A stretch of 64,000 bases of DNA from Marinobacter sp. es.048 (GTDB lineage Bacteria > Pseudomonadota > Gammaproteobacteria > Pseudomonadales > Oleiphilaceae), in assembly GCF_900188435.1 (NCBI RefSeq), contig NZ_FYFA01000001.1, positions 1,922,001 to 1,986,000 of the forward strand, given 5' to 3'. How positions within the stretch are numbered: position 1 is the first letter of the stretch; each line of letters begins with the position of its first letter. Positions 43,899-52,532 of this stretch are shown here, one piece after another. The notes beneath the pieces are model-generated. The model was not told the origin of the DNA, did no database searches, and worked only from the letters and a program-made list of their open reading frames with translations. The position numbers and the translations under genes are program-made.

Positions 43899-46800
43899 CG
43901 AGGACACCGGAAACATCAGACGACAGGCCGCACGAGCAGCCGGCACGCCCGCGCCGCCTCCGGTTCTGGCTGCTGGTAGGGCTGGCGGTATTGATTCTCG
44001 TGCCTGTCCTTGTTGTGGCCGCTGTTTTGCTGGCCCTGCGCTCCGAGACGGGGACAGCCTGGGTTATAGAGCAGGTGCCAGGGCTTCAGGTGGAAAATGA
44101 CCAGGGATCGCTGTTTGGTCAGTGGCAGGCCGACCACCTGCAATGGCGTGGCTACGGGGTTGAAGTGGTCGTTGAGTCGCCACTCGTGGACTGGTCCCCT
44201 TCCTGTCTGTTACGAAAACAGCTCTGTATTGAGAATCTGGAGGCAGAGACTCTCGAAGTCTCCCAGTTGCCCCCGGCTGACAAATCCGAAGGCGGGAGCC
44301 CCATTATACTGCCGGGCGTGGACCTGCCCCTGGCGCTGAATATCGGTGGCGTCCGGGTAGGGCCTTTTACCTTCAACGGCACCCGGGTCTGGGACCGGTT
44401 TGAGCTGGACGCCGGGGGATCGGGCGCTGACTGGAACATAAAGCGCGCCTGGTATCAGTTGGGAGAATACACGGTGTCCGCCGCTGGCCGGATAGAAACC
44501 CGCAGGGACTGGCCTGTCAATCTGGAAGTCAAAGCTGACATCCCGCCGCCTTACGGAGATGAGTGGCTTCTCGACGCCCGGCTCTCCGGCAGCGTTCGGG
44601 ACCTGATGGTCGCTGCATCCAGTCGTGGCTACCTGGATGCTGAACTCTCGGGGGAAGTCGAGCCGCTCGATCCGGCCCTGCCGGCTCAGCTTCGGCTAAC
44701 CTCGGATCAGTTCCGCGCAGCGCAGGCCCTGCCGGAAACCCTGGTGCTCAAGGATTGGTCCGTAGACGCCCGGGGTAGCCTGCAGAAAGGTTTTCGTACC
44801 CGAGGTCAAGCCACGCTGCCGGGTACAGCAGGCCCGGTGCATCTGGCGCTGGAAGGCTTGGCGACCACCCGAGCGGCCGAGAACATCCGGATTGAGCTGG
44901 CAACCTTGCGGGAAAACGGAGCCGGGCAGGCCACTGTGGTGGCCAATGGCAATGTTTCCTGGAGTGAGGGCCTGGAAGCCAGTGCCGATATTCGTTTGCG
45001 CGGATTTCCCTGGTACACGCTGGTCCCGGGCCTTGAATCGCCGGCGGTTGCGCTTCGGTCGCTGGATGGTACGGTGTCCTGGCGAGAGGGGAGCTACCAC
45101 GCGGAGCTTGAAGCCGGTGTTGATGGTCCTCAGGGCAGCGCCGAACTGGCGACTACTGTGGACGGCGACACTGAGCAAACCACACTGACCGACCTGAGAG
45201 TCAGCACCGGGGCGGGGTCCCTCACCGGCAATGGGACTGTGAACTTTTCCGGGCCGCTTTCCTGGCAGGCGGCCTTGAGCCTGAAGGACTTCAATCCCGG
45301 TTATTGGGTGCCTGTCCTGGAAGCCAGTCTCAGCGGCGATGTGACGACCGAGGGACAACTCGGGGATGGTCCGGTACCTGTCATGAATGCAGGATGGAAT
45401 CTTGAGGGCGACTGGCGTTCCAGTGCGGCGTCTCTGCAGGGCCAGCTTGATACCTCATCTGGCAGTTGGAAACTGTCCAACCTGAGCCTGTTGGTGGGCG
45501 ACAACCGGCTTGAGGGGAGCGGTACATGGGGCGATGTGTTGCGGGGTGAGCTGGCTCTGAACCTGCCCGCGCCGGAAATTGTTCTGCCCGGCCTGACGGG
45601 GAATCTGCAAGCCAGTCTGACTGCAGAAGGAACACCGGAGCGCCCGACGGGAGAGCTGACAGCGAGTGGCAAAAACCTGGTCTGGCAGGATCAGCTTGCC
45701 CTTGAAACCCTGAGTCTGGAAGCCGAGCTGCAAGATGGGCTGCGCCTTGTCAGCCGTTTGCAGGCGGAAAGCCTTGAGGGGTTCGGGCAAGAACTTGAAA
45801 CGCTCACTCTGGAAGCCAATGGCACCCAGGGAGAGCATGTCGTGAGCATCAGCGCGAGTCATGCCGAGGCTGACCTTGAGCTGGGTTTTGCGGGAGGCTC
45901 CGGCACTGACTGGAAAACCTGGCGGGGAGAGCTGTCACGGGGCGTGATTGACCTTCCGGAACAGGCCCAGCGATGGCAGTTGAATTCGCCGGCGACCCTG
46001 GCATACGACGCCAACGGTGAACTCACATTTGGCAATCATTGCTGGCGCTGGCAGCAAAGTACGGTTTGTGCCGAAGACCAGACGCTGCTCCCGGTCCCCC
46101 GAATTGCCTATCGCATTGACCGTTTCCCGACAGTGGCCCTGGCACCCTTGCTGCCAGATACCTTGCGTTGGGTCGGACGGATCAACGGAGAGATTGATTT
46201 CACCACCACCGGGGACGGCCCGGACGGACGCGTTTTCCTGGACGCCGGTGAAGGACAATTCCAGTTGCTGTTGGACGGGGAATGGGAATCGCTCACCTAC
46301 GAAACCCTGACGACCGAGGTCGGCCTGAAGCCGAACCAGGCCAATCTTGCGGTCCGTCTTTCCGGCCCGGAACTTGGCGATTTTGCCCTGGATATGGAAC
46401 TTGATCCGAACTCGGCGAACCGCGACGTCGAGGGGTCTTTCAGTCTCGAAGGACTGGATATTGCCTTCGCCGGACTGCTTTCCGGGCTGGATGAAGTTGC
46501 CGGTCGCGTTAACGGTCAGGGCCAGCTCTCCGGCCCTTTGATGAAACCGGCTGTGACCGGCGAACTGCACCTCGTGGATGGCCGGGTTTCCGATCCCCGC
46601 CTGCCGTTGCCGATCCAGGAGATGATCGCCAGCCTTCAGTTCTCCGGCTACTCGGCTCAGATTAGTGGCAGGATTCAGAGCAATGCGCGAAGCCAGACCG
46701 TTGTCGATGGCGAAATCGACTGGCAACAGTCTCCCCGGGGAGAAATCACGATTTCCGGGAGCCGTGTGCCATTCAACCTGGAGCCCTATGCGCAGCTTGA

Positions 46801-47656
46801 GGTGGAGCCGGACCTGACCATTGTTTTCAGTGAGGGAGCCCTGGAGGTAACCGGGCAGGTCGGGGTGCCAAGGGGCGACATCGAGATACAGGGTTTGCCG
46901 GAGCAGGCTGTGTCGGTATCGGAGGATGAGGTCATTGTCGGCGTGGAACGGGAAGAGCCGGTGGTCCGTTCGTTGAACATGGATGTGACCGTGGTCGTAG
47001 GGGAAGACCGGGTGACGTTTGCCGCCTTCGGCGTGACCGGTGATCTGAAGGGTTCTCTTCGGATTGGCAATGACATGGACACTCGCGGCACGCTTCAGTT
47101 GGTTAATGGTCAGTATGAGGCTTATGGTCAGGAGCTAGAGCTCAGGCGGGCAAGGCTGTTGTTCGTCGGCAATCTCACCCAACCCTATCTGGATATCGAG
47201 GCCGTTCGTACCGTGGACACTGTTGTTGCCGGTATTCGTTTGACCGGACCTGTTCAATCGCCCCAGACAGAAGTGTTCTCGAACCCCGATATGCCGCAGA
47301 CGGAGGCGCTTTCCTACGTCATTCTGGGCAGAGCGCCCCAGAGTCGAGGTGATGAGGGGCAGATGAGCAGGGCGGCATTGTCCCTGGGGCTGACCCAGGC
47401 CAACAAGGTGACCGGGCAGATTGGCGAGGAGTTTGGCATTCGCCAGCTCACCCTCGAAGCCGAAGGCGCCGGCGAGCAGACGTCGGTGGTAGCGAGTGGT
47501 TATCTGACGGACGAGCTGAGCGTCCGCTACGGGGTTGGCATCTTCGAGCCAATCACTACCGTCGCTCTTCGCTACGACCTCGGCCGCTACTTCTATCTGG
47601 AGGCTGCCAGCGGGCTGGCGGCCTCCCTGGATATTTTCTACACCCGGGATTTCTGA
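43895..47656 (+). CDS. tamB: Translocation and assembly module subunit TamB
   Basis: A 1253-residue protein with one N-terminal membrane helix (LLVGLAVLILVPVLVVAAVLLAL) and a very long periplasmic beta-rich body. The DUF490 domain at the C-terminus contains GVTGDLKGSLRIGNDMDTRG, YVILGRAPQSRG and a final beta strand ending YTRDF. TamB-like proteins bridge the inner and outer membranes as a hydrophobic groove for lipid transport. The start is GTG, four bases inside tamA, so the pair is translationally coupled. Confidence 0.94.
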   Translation: MTRTPETSDDRPHEQPARPRRLRFWLLVGLAVLILVPVLVVAAVLLALRSETGTAWVIEQVPGLQVENDQGSLFGQWQADHLQWRGYGVEVVVESPLVDWSPSCLLRKQLCIENLEAETLEVSQLPPADKSEGGSPIILPGVDLPLALNIGGVRVGPFTFNGTRVWDRFELDAGGSGADWNIKRAWYQLGEYTVSAAGRIETRRDWPVNLEVKADIPPPYGDEWLLDARLSGSVRDLMVAASSRGYLDAELSGEVEPLDPALPAQLRLTSDQFRAAQALPETLVLKDWSVDARGSLQKGFRTRGQATLPGTAGPVHLALEGLATTRAAENIRIELATLRENGAGQATVVANGNVSWSEGLEASADIRLRGFPWYTLVPGLESPAVALRSLDGTVSWREGSYHAELEAGVDGPQGSAELATTVDGDTEQTTLTDLRVSTGAGSLTGNGTVNFSGPLSWQAALSLKDFNPGYWVPVLEASLSGDVTTEGQLGDGPVPVMNAGWNLEGDWRSSAASLQGQLDTSSGSWKLSNLSLLVGDNRLEGSGTWGDVLRGELALNLPAPEIVLPGLTGNLQASLTAEGTPERPTGELTASGKNLVWQDQLALETLSLEAELQDGLRLVSRLQAESLEGFGQELETLTLEANGTQGEHVVSISASHAEADLELGFAGGSGTDWKTWRGELSRGVIDLPEQAQRWQLNSPATLAYDANGELTFGNHCWRWQQSTVCAEDQTLLPVPRIAYRIDRFPTVALAPLLPDTLRWVGRINGEIDFTTTGDGPDGRVFLDAGEGQFQLLLDGEWESLTYETLTTEVGLKPNQANLAVRLSGPELGDFALDMELDPNSANRDVEGSFSLEGLDIAFAGLLSGLDEVAGRVNGQGQLSGPLMKPAVTGELHLVDGRVSDPRLPLPIQEMIASLQFSGYSAQISGRIQSNARSQTVVDGEIDWQQSPRGEITISGSRVPFNLEPYAQLEVEPDLTIVFSEGALEVTGQVGVPRGDIEIQGLPEQAVSVSEDEVIVGVEREEPVVRSLNMDVTVVVGEDRVTFAAFGVTGDLKGSLRIGNDMDTRGTLQLVNGQYEAYGQELELRRARLLFVGNLTQPYLDIEAVRTVDTVVAGIRLTGPVQSPQTEVFSNPDMPQTEALSYVILGRAPQSRGDEGQMSRAALSLGLTQANKVTGQIGEEFGIRQLTLEAEGAGEQTSVVASGYLTDELSVRYGVGIFEPITTVALRYDLGRYFYLEAASGLAASLDIFYTRDF

Positions 47657-47658
47657 GC

Positions 47659-48363
47659 TCAGTCCAGTTCGAAGGTAGCACTCACTGAGGCCTGGATTTC
47701 CCGCTCACCCACGCGCGATACGGTATCCGACATGGATTTGGCCTCGGCCATCATCATCGGCACCGGGCGGTGTCCGCCATTAATGTTGATGGTGACCACA
47801 TCACCGCAGGTCTGGTCGAGCTGGCTGGCCACGAATCGGCACCGGGCCTGGGCGTCTGCGATGGCTCTGGCAAGCGCTTCCTGCTCCATACCGGTCTCAT
47901 CCGAGTGGAAGAACTGGTGAGGGCCCAGATGGTAATCCAGGCCCACCGCCTGGGCCTGCTGGAGAAGGGGATTGAGCAGATTGAGGTCACTGATGCTGAA
48001 GCTGATGGTCTGCGAAGCCACGGCCTGTTTGCGGGGCTCATCATCCCGTTCCTGTGCAGGTAAGGTTCGGGTGTAAAGGTTCACTGTGGCGTCTGAATAG
48101 TCGTTGAGTTGATCCCGGTACTCGGTAATCCCCTCCCGCCACTGCTCCATCAGCGCCTTTACGCGTTCGGTAGCCTTCTGGGGGAGTTCGTGCCCGGCAC
48201 TGGCGGTAAACTGGAGTCTGGCACTGTCCGGCTCGTATCGGACACTACCTTCGCCTGTGAGCGTCACTTCGCCCGCGATTGCCAGGGTTGGCACTGCGAA
48301 AGCCAGGGAAAACAGAAAGCGCGGCTTAAGGTTTAAACGGAGCTTGCGGTTCCGTCCTTTCAT
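47659..48363 (-). CDS. Periplasmic SIMPL-domain (DUF541) protein
   Basis: An exported protein of about 234 residues. A signal peptide (KPRFLFSLAFAVPTLAIA) precedes a DUF541/SIMPL domain (TGEGSVRYEPDSARLQFTAS, ending EIQASVSATFELD). The family is linked to oxidative stress and outer-membrane or periplasmic roles without a defined activity. I chose ATG 48363 because AGGAGG lies seven bases upstream and the signal peptide follows at once. The longer frame to 48486 overlaps the next gene and has no signal peptide. It is convergent with tamB, two bases apart. Confidence 0.85.
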   Translation of the reverse strand: MKGRNRKLRLNLKPRFLFSLAFAVPTLAIAGEVTLTGEGSVRYEPDSARLQFTASAGHELPQKATERVKALMEQWREGITEYRDQLNDYSDATVNLYTRTLPAQERDDEPRKQAVASQTISFSISDLNLLNPLLQQAQAVGLDYHLGPHQFFHSDETGMEQEALARAIADAQARCRFVASQLDQTCGDVVTININGGHRPVPMMMAEAKSMSDTVSRVGEREIQASVSATFELD

Positions 48364-48394
48364 GGTAGTGCCTCCTTTGGAAACCGTTGATGGG

Positions 48395-49129
48395 TCAGGC
48401 TTCGCCGAAATCCGGTTCCAGGCGCGCCAGTTTGTATCGGCGGGCGGCATCCACGAACTGGCCAAAGATGCGTCGGTGTCCGCCATGGTAGAGAAGGTAT
48501 TCAGGATGCCACTGGATGCCCGTCAGCCACTGGCGTCCGGTGCTTTCAATAGCCTGTACAAAAAGATCATTGTCCACGGCGGTCACGCGCAGATTTCGGC
48601 CCAGGCGCTTGATGGCCTGGCTGTGAATCCGGTTGGCGCCGATGACTGGAGAGCGCATGGCTTGTTCAAGCCGGCTATGCGTTACCAGGCGTACGGTTTG
48701 CAGGGGTAATAACAGTGGACGGTGCCGGGTATTGACCCTCAGCGGAGTCACGTTCTGGCACAGGGACCCGCCGTGGAAAACGTTGATCAACTGGGCACCT
48801 CGACAAATCCCGAGCACCGGAATACCAATGGCCTCAGCCTGTTCAAGCAGCGACTGATCGGTTGCGTCACGCTTGCGGTCATAGTTTGCGGTCACCTGCG
48901 GCTCTTGACCATAACGTTCCGGATGGACGTGGGTGCCACCTGACAGCACCAGGCCATCAAGCATGGCTACGGCGACCCGCGCCCCGGGCCGAATGTAGTG
49001 GGTCCGGGCACCGTGCAGACGCAGGCCAAGGCTGATAAGGCGGTGGGCAAGGCTTTTGCGAGTGGGGCCGCTGATGCCGATGGTCAGGCCCGGAACCTCA
49101 AGTTCCTGTTCTTTGGACTCTTCAGACAT
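48395..49129 (-). CDS. C26-family glutamine amidotransferase/gamma-glutamyl hydrolase
   Basis: A 244-residue class I glutamine-amidotransferase-like hydrolase. The triad is intact: C109 (GICRGAQLIN), H208 and E210 (IQWHPE). The LDGLVLSGG start and the length resemble PuuD, which cleaves gamma-glutamyl-GABA. It overlaps the upstream amidoligase gene by eight bases, so it is translationally coupled to an enzyme that should make amide bonds. The natural pairing would be synthesis and cleavage, or trimming, of a gamma-glutamyl-type conjugate; the substrate is unknown. Confidence 0.85.
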   Translation of the reverse strand: MSEESKEQELEVPGLTIGISGPTRKSLAHRLISLGLRLHGARTHYIRPGARVAVAMLDGLVLSGGTHVHPERYGQEPQVTANYDRKRDATDQSLLEQAEAIGIPVLGICRGAQLINVFHGGSLCQNVTPLRVNTRHRPLLLPLQTVRLVTHSRLEQAMRSPVIGANRIHSQAIKRLGRNLRVTAVDNDLFVQAIESTGRQWLTGIQWHPEYLLYHGGHRRIFGQFVDAARRYKLARLEPDFGEA

Positions 49130-50123
49130 ACCCGTTCTTGGCCAACCAGTCGTTGGTGGTTTCCCGCCAGCTGTGAGTCAGGTTGTGAAGGTTCAGTTTC
49201 CGCCGCTCGCGAAACAGCCTGCGCATGTCGGCCAGATCGTCGGGATTGTTGGCCAGCTGCTCCAGCACGACCCAGTCGTTCCACACGGTTGAGAAATGCC
49301 AGCCGGGATTGTCGATATCGCAATCCGGCAACCGATAATGCAGGGTGGGCCGGCTTTTGATTCTTGGATCCTGAACGTGGCGTTCCAGGCGTTCCCTGTC
49401 CAGATGCGCAAACAGCGGAAGCAGGTCAAGCGCACGGTTGCGGGTGGGATTGAACTCCAGGTAATCCTCCATGAGCTCCCCGAGATTTGGTTGGTAGTTG
49501 TCTTCCATCAGAAGCTCGGTGTAGCGACCGTGCCAGGGTTCGATATAGGTGGTGAATTTTCGGCTGACATCCAGTTGATGCCGGTGCTTGAGCCAGTCAT
49601 AAAGAGCTGCGAATGCCTGAAAGTACCGTACCAGTGTCGCCGGGCTGAGGTCAGGCAGTTCGGGGTTCAGCTGCAGGCCAAACGCAAAATAGATGGCGTC
49701 TCGGCTTCCGAGTGCCCCGGCGCTCCTGAGCTTCTCTACGAGGGTTTCAATCACGTCGACGCTGGAAAATTTCAGGGGCGGGCTTATGATCTCGAGGGGC
49801 ACCACGCGCTCGGCGGCAGCGTCGATCACATCCATCGCCTGTCCACCCAGTTCACGGATGGATTCGGGGAGACGCTCATCCGCCAGATCGAGATCCTTGA
49901 TCGGATCGGAATCAAGCTCCACCGTGAAGTCACCCAGGGCCGTCTGCAGTGTGGTCACATACCGTGATTTGAGTTCTGGAGTGCCCTCAAGCATCTTCGC
50001 TGCCAATGTAACCAGCTCGTCGTAACCCAGACCAGACAGTTCGATCTCGACGCCAACGCGGCGTTCCTTCCCTTCGTTCGTCTCTAGGATGTCAGGCATC
50101 CTGCAGGCACTGACTTGGGTCAT
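49122..50123 (-). CDS. Amidoligase-family ATP-dependent enzyme
   Basis: A 333-residue protein of the putative amidoligase family, distantly related to gamma-glutamylcysteine synthetase and glutamine synthetase. The start strand RRVGVEIELSGLGYDE carries the paired Glu that bind metal in this fold. EIISPPLKFSS gives the next conserved motif, and a Tyr/Arg-rich RKFTTYIEPWHGRYTELL segment lies mid-protein. Such enzymes are predicted to join a carboxylate to an amine with ATP. It is coupled to the C26 hydrolase gene and lies divergent from lexA; no SOS box faces it. Confidence 0.82.
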   Translation of the reverse strand: MTQVSACRMPDILETNEGKERRVGVEIELSGLGYDELVTLAAKMLEGTPELKSRYVTTLQTALGDFTVELDSDPIKDLDLADERLPESIRELGGQAMDVIDAAAERVVPLEIISPPLKFSSVDVIETLVEKLRSAGALGSRDAIYFAFGLQLNPELPDLSPATLVRYFQAFAALYDWLKHRHQLDVSRKFTTYIEPWHGRYTELLMEDNYQPNLGELMEDYLEFNPTRNRALDLLPLFAHLDRERLERHVQDPRIKSRPTLHYRLPDCDIDNPGWHFSTVWNDWVVLEQLANNPDDLADMRRLFRERRKLNLHNLTHSWRETTNDWLAKNGYV

Positions 50124-50236
50124 GGTGCTCCCTGGTTCGTGAGAAATCGTGCCCTAACCATATCACACCGTTGTTGATCCTCATTATTAAGCGGATGCAA
50201 GAAAATCGGGGACCTGGCTTTACACTGGATAAAACA

Positions 50237-50250
50237 CTGTATATAGTCAG
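50237..50250 (+). promoter_or_regulatory. Degenerate second LexA site
   Basis: CTGTATATAGTCAG keeps the left half and AT-rich centre of a LexA box but has eight instead of ten bases between CTG and CAG. It may be a weak upstream operator, as in E. coli lexA, which has two. Confidence 0.4.
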
Positions 50251-50254
50251 TTTA

Positions 50255-50270
50255 CTGTATAAAAAAACAG
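50255..50270 (+). promoter_or_regulatory. LexA (SOS) box of lexA-sulA
   Basis: CTGTATAAAAAAACAG is a perfect CTG-N10-CAG operator, 67 bases upstream of the lexA start. Confidence 0.92.
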
Positions 50271-50336
50271 GGCTCCCGGAGCGGTCTTTCCGGAAACGAA
50301 ATTCTGACCCCGGCCCCGAGATAGCGGAGTAGCTTG

Positions 50337-50945
50337 ATGAAGCTGACGGCAAGGCAGTCACAGGTACTGGATATCATACGCCGATACGTCGATGAGACCG
50401 GTTATCCGCCAACTCGCGCTGAAATCGCAGCGGAGCTGGGTTTCCGTTCGGCCAACGCTGCGGAGGAACATCTTCGGGCTCTGGCAAGGAAGGGTGCCAT
50501 TGAAATGGTGCCGGGAGCCAGCCGCGGTATCCGTTTGCCTGAGGCGGAAGAGGACCTGGGGTTACCGGTTATTGGCCAGGTCGCTGCCGGTAGTCCGATC
50601 CTCGCTCAGGAGCACATTGAGGACCACTGCACCCTGCAGCCGGAATTCTTTTCGCCGTCGGCAGATTATCTGCTGCGGGTCCGGGGCATGAGCATGAAGG
50701 ATATCGGCATTCTCGATGGCGATTTGCTGGCAGTGCACAGCACCCAGGATGTTCACAATGGCCAGGTGGTCGTTGCCCGGGTCGGCGATGAGGTCACGGT
50801 AAAACGTTTCCGAAAGGAAGGGTCGAAAGTCTACCTGATTGCCGAGAACGAAGAATTTGCACCCATTGAAGTGGACCTGACCGAACAGGAACTGTTCATC
50901 GAGGGTCTGGGTGTTGGTGTTATCCGCCGCTCTGATCTGCACTGA
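50337..50945 (+). CDS. lexA: SOS repressor LexA
   Basis: A 202-residue repressor of the DNA-damage response. The N-terminal winged helix ([24 protein letters not shown]) binds DNA. The C-terminal self-cleaving domain has the cut site A84-G85 and the catalytic pair S119 and K156, the same numbering as E. coli LexA. That numbering supports the ATG at 50337 (GGAG seven bases upstream) over the TTG one codon earlier. It controls itself and sulA through the box at 50255. Confidence 0.97.
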   Translation: MKLTARQSQVLDIIRRYVDETGYPPTRAEIAAELGFRSANAAEEHLRALARKGAIEMVPGASRGIRLPEAEEDLGLPVIGQVAAGSPILAQEHIEDHCTLQPEFFSPSADYLLRVRGMSMKDIGILDGDLLAVHSTQDVHNGQVVVARVGDEVTVKRFRKEGSKVYLIAENEEFAPIEVDLTEQELFIEGLGVGVIRRSDLH

Positions 50946-50987
50946 TCAGTCCGGATAGCCTCAGATAGCTTGAATAACGGGTGAATT

Positions 50988-51479
50988 ATGGAACAAATGA
51001 GCTTTAATCAGAATCTGGCCTACAATCCCAATGCTCTGTCCTGTTCAGTGCCGGCAACCGCCGCCCGCGAGCGACGTTCCGTCATTCGCGCCCGACGTTC
51101 CCCGGAAACCAACGAGGCCAAGGTCTCTGGCAATGTAACAGAAATCATTCTGCCGGAAGGCCAGGTAGAAAACTTCCAGCTGCTGTTGCCCATGCTGACC
51201 CAACTGAACCAGGAAAAGCGTTGGCTGGCCTGGATTGATCCGCCTCAGGCATTGGTTAGCAAGTGGCAGAAAATGCACGGGATCGTGGCTGGCGAGTTGT
51301 TGGTGCTTCGCTCAACGCCCGACTACCCTGCCCAGGAGCTGGCCGAGCGGGCCCTCAGTGCGGGCACGTGTCATGCGGTGGTTATGTGGACCCGTAAACT
51401 GGGCCGCGCTGCCTTCGAATCTCTGCAAAAAGCCTCTGCCGAGGGAGACAGCCACGGCGTTGTTCTCAGGCAGCGTTAA
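50988..51479 (+). CDS. sulA: SOS cell-division inhibitor SulA
   Basis: A 163-residue protein with the SulA core (GNVTEIILPEGQVENFQLLLPMLTQLNQEKRWLAWIDPP, then AGTCHAVVMWTRKLGRAAFESLQ). SulA binds FtsZ and halts division while DNA is repaired. It follows lexA by 42 bases as an operon, an arrangement shared with Pseudomonas and different from E. coli, where sulA is separate. The N-terminal 45 residues, basic and Ala/Arg-rich, are not conserved. Confidence 0.92.
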   Translation: MEQMSFNQNLAYNPNALSCSVPATAARERRSVIRARRSPETNEAKVSGNVTEIILPEGQVENFQLLLPMLTQLNQEKRWLAWIDPPQALVSKWQKMHGIVAGELLVLRSTPDYPAQELAERALSAGTCHAVVMWTRKLGRAAFESLQKASAEGDSHGVVLRQR

Positions 51480-51483
51480 TCGA

Positions 51484-51744
51484 TCAATGAAGAGTGTAGG
51501 AGGGCTGGGCGTCTGAGGCGTCCAGTTCGTCATCTTCCCAGTCGATATCGTGGGCAACATTGCCGACGGCCTCAATGCCAGCTGCAATCATTGCTTTGGC
51601 AACCGACATGTCCCGGTCTTCCATCATTTCCCGGGCTTCTTCCGAAAAAGAGATTTTTACCAGTGGCGCACTGTCATCATCAATGCGGCGCAGGGCGTAG
51701 TCGCCATTGGTCAGTTGCACGATTTCAAAAAACGATGGTGACAT
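51484..51744 (-). CDS. Small acidic protein, convergent with sulA, unknown function
   Basis: An 86-residue acidic protein (MSPSFFEIVQLTNGDYALRR..., ending DELDASDAQPSYTLH). It appears to correspond in position to the small gene next to lexA-sulA in Pseudomonas, but its function is unknown. A central helical stretch (ISFSEEAREMMEDRDMSVAKAMI) is the most ordered part. It is convergent with sulA by five bases and downstream of the next gene on the same strand. Confidence 0.75.
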   Translation of the reverse strand: MSPSFFEIVQLTNGDYALRRIDDDSAPLVKISFSEEAREMMEDRDMSVAKAMIAAGIEAVGNVAHDIDWEDDELDASDAQPSYTLH

Positions 51745-51795
51745 TCAATAAACCTTCAAGTTAATAAGATCTGGATAACCGGAGCCCCGACTGGC

Positions 51796-52308
51796 TTACC
51801 ACTCGCTGTGCTGGTCTTCCAGATCGTCTGCAAAATGTTTGACGGCACTCAGCGTTTTCAGTAACGCGGCCGAGGATCGATCCGGGCCGGAATCGGCGGA
51901 CACTGCAATAATGTTCTCCGCGCTCACGGTTTTTTTGGTCTCTGGTGGTCGGCTTTGCGAGCGTTCCAATTGTTCCATGTGGTTCCACCAGCTACCCGAA
52001 CGCTTTTCAAGCTCTCGCAGCCGACCGATTTCATTCGGTTCCGCTCCGATCATAGAGGCCAGTTCGTCCAGAGTTGCAGGTTCCTCTGATTTTCTCTGGT
52101 ACAGCCTGGCAATCATCACCAGCAATAATTTGCGGGACCTGAGGAGCAGCTCAATTGCCCCTTGAATCGCTGCTTCCCGGCGCAAAGCCTGTTCCGCTTC
52201 GTTAGGGGATTGCCCTTCACCCTCGACCGTTGGCTGATCCAGTTGCCCCAGCAAAGTGCGGGCGAGAAAGAGTTTTTGCGAAACCAGCGAATGCCATTGC
52301 GAGGCCAT
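51796..52308 (-). CDS. Helical protein, DUF6586-like, unknown function
   Basis: A 170-residue soluble, mainly helical protein (MASQWHSLVSQKLFLARTLLGQL...). It resembles in position and general layout the helical gene near lexA-sulA-topA in Pseudomonas (DUF6586), a match from memory and not verified. The first 100 residues are Leu, Arg and Ala-rich helices; the last 70 are polar. It probably shares a transcript with the small acidic gene 51 bases downstream. Confidence 0.65.
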   Translation of the reverse strand: MASQWHSLVSQKLFLARTLLGQLDQPTVEGEGQSPNEAEQALRREAAIQGAIELLLRSRKLLLVMIARLYQRKSEEPATLDELASMIGAEPNEIGRLRELEKRSGSWWNHMEQLERSQSRPPETKKTVSAENIIAVSADSGPDRSSAALLKTLSAVKHFADDLEDQHSEW

Positions 52309-52532
52309 GGAATACCTTCAATCCCCCAGCGCGGGTGTAATCCCGGAAAATTAATTGCCCACTATACCATTCTCGGTGGCAAATTTCTTCAACTGTCTGT
52401 GCAGGCCGGTTTCACAATAAAATACAAACATTCGCTTGAAACGAACGTTTGAATTTGGCAAAAAGGCGCCCGGCTGAGCGACTTCTGATCGTTGCGGCTG
52501 CCCAACAGCAAGAACTTCTGGAGGTGTAAGGG

